From Paenibacillus sp. PAMC 26794 (GTDB lineage: Bacteria > Bacillota > Bacilli > Paenibacillales > Paenibacillaceae), in the NCBI RefSeq assembly GCF_000316035.1, contig NZ_ANHX01000055.1, positions 119,550 to 183,549 on the forward strand: a DNA stretch of 64,000 nt. The letters run 5' to 3'. The notes under the pieces are model-generated. The model made no database searches, was not told the origin of the DNA, and saw only the letters and a list, made by a program, of their open reading frames with translations. Every line of letters starts with the position of its first letter. Position 1 is the stretch's first letter. A program made the position numbers and the translations under genes. Positions 18,369-25,536 of this stretch are shown one piece after another.

Positions 18369-19727
18369 TCAGCCAACGATCTTGAAGGATAACGACGACA
18401 GCACCTCCTTAACCTTAGCGGTCAATCGTTCGTTATCCCATTCCCCCTGGATCAACGAATAATATAATCTGCCTTTCACCTGCTTATTCCGGATCCCCTT
18501 GCACTCGCTGACAACTTTGTTAATAAGGAGCGTATTCGCGCTTAACGGTAAAATACCGAATCCTCGATCAGGCTTATATAGAACACCCTCGCGGTCCAGC
18601 GATTCAAGCAATTGATCGAATGATACATCGCATGCAAACTGTAAAGTCGCATGCGTCATGCTCCCGGCCGTGTCGTGCTTCTTCAGGTAGCGGTCAACGT
18701 AATGCTTGATCAGACTCATCGATCTTCTTGCATTCACCTCAACAATCGGAACGATGCGGCCGTCTGTCAACAGCATAGAATCGACGCATACGTCGCCGTG
18801 ATAACCCGACCGATAAAGCTCGCGAGCCGCCCGTTTCATTACATCAAAATACTTCGCTTCCTGCAGCATATGAAGCAACCTATCGTCTGCTGTATAGGAG
18901 CCTTGGTAAGCGAAATTGTGATTAACCAACTGCTGCACTGAGATATGTCGGTAAGTACCGTCCGAATCGATGTGGAATTGGCAAGAAAAATCCAATTCCT
19001 TGCGGAGGAACGGCTCAATAATAAACCGAACCGTTTTTCCCTTGCTGCACTGATCGGCGACATAAGATGTGACTCGCTGCAAAATCGCTTCCGACTCGAT
19101 CAGCAAATTCCCTTTCCCGGATACCCCAAACTCATCTTTGATCAGGAAGGGTCCTTGATTCAGCAAAGTCAAGCCGCTTGCCAGCAGCTCTTCGGGAGAA
19201 TAGACCGTCTGGCTGTCACACCGAAGATCAAGGCGACGGTTCAATTCGGTTGAATACAGCTTCGAATTGACAGTCTGAACCGTTTCGATAGCTGGAAAAT
19301 CCTGTTCCAGCCCGTAACGCGTTGCAGTACGATCCGCCCCCGGAATGACGGCAAAGGGCGACAACCGGGCGCCGTCCAGCAAGTAGAGATCCATGTCACC
19401 CATTCGATCGGCTGATGTGAGCAGGTCGAATATATTGGCGGTTCTGCCTACGCTTCCTACATCAGGACTCTCGAGATCGGTTGAATTGGAAAGAAATTTA
19501 AATCCGATCTCATGCAAATACTCTTTATGGCAAACGTTCATTCGATAGCGAGTAATGAGCTTATCCTGCGCCTCGCAAAATGGGAAGAGCAGCTCATCCA
19601 TGGCCATCACGATATTCTCCATTTCAGGATCGTGAAACGACGGCAGTTTGGCTAGATTAGGGTCGCGCCAGAAGCGTTCCGCATCAAATGTCCCCATAAT
19701 GAGCTCGAACTTGCGTCTATCGTTCAT
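18369..19727 (-). CDS. ATP-grasp ligase (candidate aminoacyl-carrier-protein ligase)
   Basis: A 452-residue ATP-grasp enzyme. The glycine-rich ATP loop is FLIKDEFGVSGKGNLLI, the ATP-binding strand is IIEPFLRKELDFSCQ, and the metal-binding acidic residues precede NARRSM (IVPIVEVNARRSM). Its gene overlaps the carrier-protein gene by four bases (ATGA), which strongly suggests the pair works together, as BtrJ and the carrier BtrI do in butirosin assembly, where the ligase loads glutamate by forming an acyl phosphate. The actual carboxylate substrate here is unknown. Confidence 0.75.
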   Translation of the reverse strand: MNDRRKFELIMGTFDAERFWRDPNLAKLPSFHDPEMENIVMAMDELLFPFCEAQDKLITRYRMNVCHKEYLHEIGFKFLSNSTDLESPDVGSVGRTANIFDLLTSADRMGDMDLYLLDGARLSPFAVIPGADRTATRYGLEQDFPAIETVQTVNSKLYSTELNRRLDLRCDSQTVYSPEELLASGLTLLNQGPFLIKDEFGVSGKGNLLIESEAILQRVTSYVADQCSKGKTVRFIIEPFLRKELDFSCQFHIDSDGTYRHISVQQLVNHNFAYQGSYTADDRLLHMLQEAKYFDVMKRAARELYRSGYHGDVCVDSMLLTDGRIVPIVEVNARRSMSLIKHYVDRYLKKHDTAGSMTHATLQFACDVSFDQLLESLDREGVLYKPDRGFGILPLSANTLLINKVVSECKGIRNKQVKGRLYYSLIQGEWDNERLTAKVKEVLSSLSFKIVG

Positions 19728-19975
19728 ACAGGCGCTGTTTTCTGCAGCTCCGAGATATAATTGCAGAAGGTCGTTACCGACTCCATAAGATTGAAGTCGA
19801 ATTGTTCAAAATCGATTTCAATACCGAAACGCTCTTCCACCTGTAGTACAAAAGTAATTAGCTGTAAAGAGTCCAATCCCCCGTCTTCCATGATGTTCGA
19901 ATGCTCGTTCAAACTGTTTGCCAGTTGGGCGTCTTCCTTGATTTCGCATATCAACGCTATGATCTGTTCTTGCAT
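19724..19975 (-). CDS. Acyl carrier protein (second)
   Basis: An 83-residue PP-binding protein. Ser36 in GGLDSLQLI is the phosphopantetheine attachment site, followed by the usual helix LQVEERFGIEID. The start at 19975 is chosen because GGGAGGT lies just upstream; the longer frame adds a non-homologous tail. The stop overlaps the ATP-grasp start, and the UXS-like gene ends 13 bp upstream. It is likely loaded by the ATP-grasp enzyme. Confidence 0.9.
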   Translation of the reverse strand: MQEQIIALICEIKEDAQLANSLNEHSNIMEDGGLDSLQLITFVLQVEERFGIEIDFEQFDFNLMESVTTFCNYISELQKTAPV

Positions 19976-19988
19976 AGGTACCTCCCGT

Positions 19989-20924
19989 TTAATGGATATA
20001 TTGACCCTGGTAATAATGGATCGTTCTAGCGAGTGCATCATGCAAACTGATCGCCGGTTCCCAGTCCATAATCGTCCTTGAAATGGTAATATCCGGCTTC
20101 CTTCTCCTTGGATCGTCTTCCGGCAGCGGGAGAAACTCTAACTGCGCGTTGGACTTCATTAGCTCCTTCAATATTTGGGCGACTTCAAGTATGGTGACTT
20201 CCTCCGGATTCCCCAAATTGACTGGCTGTTCATACGTGGTGCTCAGCAGTCTCACAATCCCTTCCAGCAAATCGTCGATATACTGAAAGCTTCTCGTCTG
20301 TCTGCCGTCGCCATAAATCGTAAGGTTTTGCTTGGACATGATTTCATTAATGAAATTGGTAATGACGCGTCCGTCATTTAAATCCATCTTCGGGCCGAAT
20401 GTATTGAAGATCCGAATGACCCTTACCGGTACACCGTATTTCCTGTTCATCCAGTAGGTGATCGCCTCTGCATACCGCTTCGCTTCGTTGTAGCAGCTTC
20501 TTGCTCCAACCGAATTCACGTTGCCATAGTAGCTCTCCGGCTGAGGGTGAACAGTTGGGTTACCGTAGATCTCGCTTGTTGAAGCCAAGAAGAAAGCAGC
20601 CTGCTTTTCTTTGGCCAGATACAGCAGATGCATCGTCCCTTCGCTGTTGACCCTCATCGTTTCGATCGGATAGGACAAATATTTGGGCGGACTGGCAGGA
20701 CTTGCAAAATGCATCACCCAATCGACAGGGCCTTCAATTGCGAGCGGATAAATGACGTCATGCTCGATAAACTTGAAATTTGGCGACCGTAAGAGATTGT
20801 CTATGTTGACAGTAGACCCGGTCAGAAAATTATCGACGCCGATAACGGTATGGCCTTCCCGCAGCAGCCTCTCGGCAAGGTTGGAACCGATGAAACCTGC
20901 GACTCCTGTTAATACAATGAATAT
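19989..20924 (-). CDS. UDP-glucuronate decarboxylase (UDP-xylose synthase)-like enzyme with non-canonical start
   Basis: A 311-residue short-chain dehydrogenase/reductase. The NAD-binding GVAGFIGS, VDNFLTGS, ASPASPPKYL, the TSE and YNEAK catalytic motifs, RIFNTFGP and DGRQTRSFQY are characteristic of UDP-xylose synthases. The conserved N-terminus extends upstream of the first ATG/GTG (20717) to about 20924, but no ATG, GTG or TTG exists in that stretch. The frame has a TAA just before an AAGGGGGGGG ribosome-binding sequence, leaving ATA at 20924 or 20927 (or ATT) as start. Either a rare start, a recent ATG-to-ATA change, or a base-call issue explains it. Product: UDP-xylose for the glycosyltransferase (inferred). 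Confidence 0.75.
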   Translation of the reverse strand: MFIVLTGVAGFIGSNLAERLLREGHTVIGVDNFLTGSTVNIDNLLRSPNFKFIEHDVIYPLAIEGPVDWVMHFASPASPPKYLSYPIETMRVNSEGTMHLLYLAKEKQAAFFLASTSEIYGNPTVHPQPESYYGNVNSVGARSCYNEAKRYAEAITYWMNRKYGVPVRVIRIFNTFGPKMDLNDGRVITNFINEIMSKQNLTIYGDGRQTRSFQYIDDLLEGIVRLLSTTYEQPVNLGNPEEVTILEVAQILKELMKSNAQLEFLPLPEDDPRRRKPDITISRTIMDWEPAISLHDALARTIHYYQGQYIH

Positions 20925-21307
20925 TATGATCCCCCCCCTTGCTTAAGGTTTGTGAAACCACTATTAATTCAATCGAACAGATATGGTTCTATGCATGAAT
21001 CACAAGATGTCGGGTCAAATTCTAGGAGAGATTCTTGAGGTGAGTGGATTCGCTGTGGTTGTGCCGGAAAAAAGCGCTTGAAGCAATGCGGATCGTTGAA
21101 AGACAAGAAGGCAATAGGCTGTCAGCAAACGGAATCTTTAAAACAAGAGCAACGGTTTGGCTTACTCAATACGCTGTATCGCAACGATTATAATCCCGGC
21201 ATCACTCCCTCCATAAATATGCCCTGATCACCACCGGCTTCGGGTTAAGGATTCTATTCGGGTACAAGAAGAGATATCCACAACTGACATCATCTGCTCC
21301 CTCAACA
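20925..21307. other. Spacer inside the biosynthetic train with a SEC-C-like remnant
   Basis: This 383-bp gap separates the AT-rich upstream trio from the GC-richer core. It must carry the leader (and possibly a promoter) for the UXS-like gene. On the plus strand, about 21045-21216 read as a degenerate SEC-C zinc-binding tail (CGCAGKKRLKQCGSLK, compare CPCGSGKKYKQCCG), with a stop before it and no start: a gene scrap. Confidence 0.45.
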
Positions 21308-22375
21308 TTACTGAATGCCTACCTTCTTCAGCCATCGTTCAAGGAATATGGATTCTTCATTTTCTATATTCGTTATCAGCGTTTGTAAGCTTTCGGAAAT
21401 ACTCGTATCCTTTGTCAAATTATATTTAATCGCTAGATTCACAAGGATCTTTGCCTTAAGTTCAATGGCTGTGAATTCATCTATATGCTCTTGATTTAAT
21501 TTAATTAAATTCCGATTATCGTACAAGTACTTGAGTCTTAGCGTCATTATCTTCTTATGATCATAAAGTAAATGAAAGGGTCTTATATCAAGCATAACCT
21601 TATGTTCCAATGTCTCTTTCGCATAATTTAATAGAGTTGTGTATATTTGCATGCCGAAGTCAAGATTATCCCTGTCGCCCCCATAGTTGAACATCTGCCA
21701 ATACTCCGGCGTTTGCTTAGTGAAATAATTTCTTATAGAATTCACTAGGGTATCTGAACTGAATTTATCCTGATATTGATCATTGAATCTATACAGATAA
21801 ACCATTTCTCTAAGATAATCATGATTGGTTGTTAGATGATTCGTGTCGAACGCAAGATTGAAATCAGTAAATGATATCTCAGCCTGACTATACACGCCGT
21901 TCTTAAAGAAATCGGAAACATACAACATCTCTCTATCCAAATCATAGCCGTAAACAAATATGTCATGATGCAATTGAAGTTTATTGTAGCGATCGCTTAG
22001 GGGCACGTAGAAATAATTGATCATGGTGTGGACATAGTTATTAGCATTAATATTTTCTATAATAAAATGAATAACAGAGTCCCATTTAGTTGTTACAGTA
22101 TCTCTATGTATCTTTTGAGTAGTAATCCATTTGCACGCATCCGAAGGCCGTAGCTCATAAGTCACAGGAAAATAAAAATCTCCCCAATGATGTTTATAAT
22201 CTTTGTTAATAAACAATTGGATATAATTGCTAAATATCCATGGGTGTGCGCACTCGTAATGGGTAAGTATGGACAAGAGATGAGCATGTTGCGTATAGGT
22301 TGTAATCATCGGATAACTGACCGGCAATATTTTTCTGCCTAACGTTTGAGTTGAATTCTTCAACCTTTCGTTCAC
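21308..22375 (-). CDS. BtrH-like paralogue lacking the catalytic cysteine
   Basis: A 355-residue protein that aligns by eye with the cluster's other BtrH-like protein: YTQHAHLLSILTHY corresponds to YFNCGYNLLLTLARYF, LHHDIFVYGYD to GLHPVFVYGFN, and LYVSDFF to IYTVDDI. Thus His137 and Asp155 are kept, but the nucleophile position is Gln29 rather than Cys. It may be a non-catalytic partner or use another mechanism. The start is a GTG with a weak ribosome binding site, 37 bp after the ligase gene. It is AT-rich like the ligase and first carrier protein. Confidence 0.55.
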   Translation of the reverse strand: MNERLKNSTQTLGRKILPVSYPMITTYTQHAHLLSILTHYECAHPWIFSNYIQLFINKDYKHHWGDFYFPVTYELRPSDACKWITTQKIHRDTVTTKWDSVIHFIIENINANNYVHTMINYFYVPLSDRYNKLQLHHDIFVYGYDLDREMLYVSDFFKNGVYSQAEISFTDFNLAFDTNHLTTNHDYLREMVYLYRFNDQYQDKFSSDTLVNSIRNYFTKQTPEYWQMFNYGGDRDNLDFGMQIYTTLLNYAKETLEHKVMLDIRPFHLLYDHKKIMTLRLKYLYDNRNLIKLNQEHIDEFTAIELKAKILVNLAIKYNLTKDTSISESLQTLITNIENEESIFLERWLKKVGIQ

Positions 22376-22412
22376 CCCTAGTTATTTGGTTAAATGGCTT
22401 AAGGATTCCGAA

Positions 22413-23906
22413 TCAGTATATCTCATTTAGCAATAAGCGCTTCGTACTTGCCCTGTCCAGTTTTCCTGTTTTTGTTTTTGGAATGTTATCTATAATCCTC
22501 CATTGTCTAGGCACTTTATACGATGACAAATGCAAGTTGCAATGTCGTGTCAGTGCATCTATATCAACAAGGCATTCATTAAAAACTTTCAGAAATGCGA
22601 TGGGAACTTCGCCTAACAGATCATCGTGTACACCAATAACCATGACCTCCTCAACTTCTTTCAAGCCGTACAAAAATTCCTCGATTTCTTCCGGATAGAT
22701 ATTGATACCGCCGGATATAATGATATTCTTCTTTCGACCTGTGAGTATAAGACACCCTGATTCATTCCAATATCCCAAATCTCCTGTCTTTAACCAACCC
22801 TCAACAATGGTAGCGTTCGTTAACTCCGGGTTTTTGTAATAACCGAGCATCACATTCGGGCCCTTGACCCAAATTTCTCCGATAGCTGCTCCTTCAACCT
22901 CATTCTCTTCTTCGTCAACAAGACGAATAGAAACGTCATTTATGGGTGATCCACAGGATAAGCAGCGCTCTCCCCGTTCCATCATGCTCACTCGCGGAGA
23001 AGCTTCAGTCAATCCATAGGTTTGAATAATGTCCGCGTGAGGAAATACAGTCTGAAGATGGTCTACTAATTTCGCGGGAATCGCCGCACCGCTAATTACA
23101 ATAAATTCAATTGAATCAAAGGCACTCCAGTTCTTTGTCTGATGGAAATCGGAAACAAAGTGCATCAATTGCGTAGGCACCGCTGAGAATGCCGTGACCG
23201 CCTTATTCTGAAACAGTTTAAACGCTGTGCGCGGCAGCAAGGGCAAGCTGATAAGTTTAATTCGGGTTCCATATAGCATGCAAGAAATCAATTGCGTGAC
23301 AATCGTAGAACTGAAATGAACGGGCATCGTTACAAGAAACGAATCTTGATCCGTATACCCCACCTTTCCGCCATGTGCCAACGCATTCGTTAATACATTC
23401 CAATGGGATAACATAACGATTTTAGATTTTCCGGTTGTGCCCGATGTAGGAAGGAGAATCGCACATTGATTGGGATCGGACTGATTTGTTAACGAGATCG
23501 ATTCGAACGAAGGCATTGGTTCTTGCGATAAATCCTGAGCGGTAACCCAAGGAATGTCGCAATTTAAATGCGCAGGCTGTGCATATTTGCTGATAACCAA
23601 TTTGGCGTCACTGGCATTTAAAATATTTTCAATTTCAGTATTGGATGCCGAATAAGGAACCGGTACTAACACATAACCGCAGAATTGAATGCCAAGCGCC
23701 GCAATAATGAACAAGGGCTCATTATTTGTGTATAATGCAAGATGACTTCCGGACTCAAGTTCAAAATTCTTGTGGATATATAAAGAAATCAAGTAAGCTT
23801 CTGTCATCACTTCTGCGTAAGTCCATTGCTGCTTTAGATCTTCAAGGATAATATGATCTTGGCGATCAGAGGCCTCCAGAAATAGACGCTGAATGATAGT
23901 CATCAT
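22413..23906 (-). CDS. AMP-dependent acyl-CoA/acyl-ACP ligase
   Basis: A 497-residue ANL-superfamily adenylating enzyme. The P-loop is TSGTTGKSK (about residues 154-162), then TYGLTEASPR, the hinge TGDLGYWNESGCLILTGRKK, the GGINIYPEEIE motif and the C-terminal catalytic lysine in PKTKTGKLDR. Such enzymes activate a carboxylic acid as acyl-AMP and pass it to CoA or a carrier protein. The gene overlaps the upstream carrier-protein gene by four bases, so the carrier is the expected acceptor. The acid is unknown. Confidence 0.92.
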   Translation of the reverse strand: MMTIIQRLFLEASDRQDHIILEDLKQQWTYAEVMTEAYLISLYIHKNFELESGSHLALYTNNEPLFIIAALGIQFCGYVLVPVPYSASNTEIENILNASDAKLVISKYAQPAHLNCDIPWVTAQDLSQEPMPSFESISLTNQSDPNQCAILLPTSGTTGKSKIVMLSHWNVLTNALAHGGKVGYTDQDSFLVTMPVHFSSTIVTQLISCMLYGTRIKLISLPLLPRTAFKLFQNKAVTAFSAVPTQLMHFVSDFHQTKNWSAFDSIEFIVISGAAIPAKLVDHLQTVFPHADIIQTYGLTEASPRVSMMERGERCLSCGSPINDVSIRLVDEEENEVEGAAIGEIWVKGPNVMLGYYKNPELTNATIVEGWLKTGDLGYWNESGCLILTGRKKNIIISGGINIYPEEIEEFLYGLKEVEEVMVIGVHDDLLGEVPIAFLKVFNECLVDIDALTRHCNLHLSSYKVPRQWRIIDNIPKTKTGKLDRASTKRLLLNEIY

Positions 23907-24145
23907 AGCGTTTTCACAGTCAAATAATTAAGGATTAATCCAGCCGTGGAGAACTTCTCAAATAACAGATCTTCATCAGGGATCGAGATGTTAAACTTCG
24001 ATTCCATTAAAACAATAAGCTTGATGAAGCCTACTGAATCGATCCCTTGGTCCAACAAACGGGTATCGTGGCCTTCCGGATACTCGATGTCCAGCTCAGC
24101 AAAAATTTCATCTCTCAAGATAGATTCTATTGATTTAGACATCAT
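23903..24145 (-). CDS. Acyl carrier protein (first)
   Basis: An 80-residue PP-binding protein with the phosphopantetheine serine at Ser37 (GIDSVGFIKLI). It is the first gene of the minus-strand train, with GGGGG just upstream of tandem ATGs. It is coupled (ATGA overlap) to the AMP-ligase that probably loads it. It is distinct in sequence from the second carrier protein at 19.7 kb, so the pathway appears to use two separately charged carriers. Confidence 0.88.
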   Translation of the reverse strand: MMSKSIESILRDEIFAELDIEYPEGHDTRLLDQGIDSVGFIKLIVLMESKFNISIPDEDLLFEKFSTAGLILNYLTVKTL

Positions 24146-24229
24146 ATTCCCCCGTTAGATAATCTTTAGAAAGGCTGATTAAAGAGGATAGTATACGTGA
24201 TGAGCAAGTGAAAGTGATTTTGAAGAAGA

Positions 24230-24560
24230 ATAAGTTCATAACGATGGACAAGGTGAATTTGCACTGAAAGAGTTGTTTGCAGAGATGCTGCAATTCATGC
24301 TGGAGGTGGATTATGACACGGTTCAGGACATAAAAAGCTTGACGCGAAGAGTACAACGACGGAAATACTTGAGGGTTCCCTCGTCAACATCGCAAAGCCT
24401 AAAGAAAAAAGCATTTTCCCAAGCAATGAAGCGTTGCTGAAAATGCTCTACAAAACTACGATGAATGTCACTCGTAAATGGACAGTGCGTGTACAAAACC
24501 GGGACTAAGTACACCATCAACTCTCCATTTTCTTCCTCGACGGGATTGAACTATATTGCG
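24230..24560 (+). pseudogene. Internally deleted IS256-family transposase remnant
   Basis: An N-terminal scrap (ALKELFAEMLQFMLEVDYDT) is followed directly by the C-terminal end (KSIFPSNEALLKMLY, NVTRKWTVRVQN, then QLSIFFLDGI) of an IS256/Mutator-type transposase. The catalytic middle is missing and a stop splits the tail. It lies just upstream of the biosynthetic train and marks the right flank of the island. Confidence 0.75.
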
Positions 24561-24988
24561 TAAAGTTTTGCTTGGTAGCGTTTACACCAGTAGATTTACA
24601 GCACCAAGCGCTCGATATATTTAATATAATTACAAATATACCAATTGTCAACAGTTTTGAAAAAGCCCGTTGATGCCCTCTGGAATTCCATTCGTCATCT
24701 GGTTGTTTCTCTCATTTGCGATTGTTTCAAAATGTGTATGGAGAATACGCCCAATACAATAAACATTGTCAGAATGCTTCATAACCACAATGTCGAAGTG
24801 TTTTCGTCTAGGGACTGTTAAGCTTACGAGGAAACAGACGAGCGGAGATATTGATAAGGAGATATTTAACGCATGCTGTGGGGCTGTCAAGAACGAACGT
24901 CAATCATTTAAGGAGAACGGCTCGACTTCAAACTGGAATCGCTCATGAACACGATACAGAATCACGTGTATCAGCGTCCAAAGCTGAG

Positions 24989-25200
24989 TTAATGAAGTTT
25001 GCCTCGCTTTGACGTCCAATCGAAATCAGTTATAACTCTAGCACATGGGTAAACACGGTTTCCAGTAACCTCTTTCATCCGTTCGGAAAGAAAGAGGTTA
25101 CTGGTACGAAAGTCTGGCTGTTGGCCAGCGGCGAGCCACATGAAGATGATATTTTCACGAACCGCCCTACAAGGCTTCTCTACCCACATTTGGCTACAAG
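24989..25200 (-). pseudogene. IS1182-type transposase N-terminal remnant
   Basis: The minus strand reads RAVRENIIFMWLAAGQQPDF and then RTSNLFLSERMKEV, matching the well-conserved N-terminal stretch of IS1182-family transposases (compare ...MWL..QPDFRTINRFR). The rest of the gene is absent. An inverted repeat at 25062-25104 interrupts it. Confidence 0.7.
25062..25104. repeat. 15-bp perfect inverted repeat
   Basis: CCAGTAACCTCTTTC (25062-25076) and GAAAGAGGTTACTGG (25090-25104) around a 13-nt loop, lying inside the IS1182-type remnant where homology breaks off. It could be a small palindromic insertion or an element end. It lacks a proper T-run, so it is not an obvious terminator. Confidence 0.6.
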
Positions 25201-25536
25201 CGTGATGATAAGAAGCTTCTACTTGATGAGATCTATGCCCCTATAGTTCAAGAAATTTCACCTCTATCTGTATTAGGATTAGGGTGTGTACAAAATCAGT
25301 AATTACTTCATTATTACAGGTACAAAAAAAGACACGGAAGAACAACTCCGTGCCTATATAAAGCAATTATCCCGCTTCACCGAACTTCAAATTGAAGGTC
25401 AACAAGTCTTTAAGCAGGCACTTCAAAGACTTATTCAAAAAAATGAAGTTATTAAAGACGGTTCAATCAAAGCCATACATTACATATTTCCCGTCCTCAA
25501 TCCATAAGGAAGTTGGAACAACGAGAGGCGTAGGAA

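Larger units (their letters stand above)
24561..25536. other. Decayed mobile DNA between the cluster and rlmD
   Basis: On the minus strand, about 24648-24720 read MTNGIPEGINGLFQN, reminiscent of the C-terminus of ISL3-type transposases (weak). About 25286-25507 on the plus strand is an open frame of 73 codons ending in KAIHYIFPVLNP that I do not recognise; it has no ribosome binding site. No intact gene is present in this stretch. Confidence 0.4.

Noticed and set aside
9296..24145. RiPP (peptide natural product) cluster because of two SPASM radical-SAM genes and an ABC exporter
   Set aside because: No precursor-peptide ORF with a ribosome binding site was seen, and two carrier proteins with dedicated ligases favour carrier-bound small-molecule chemistry.
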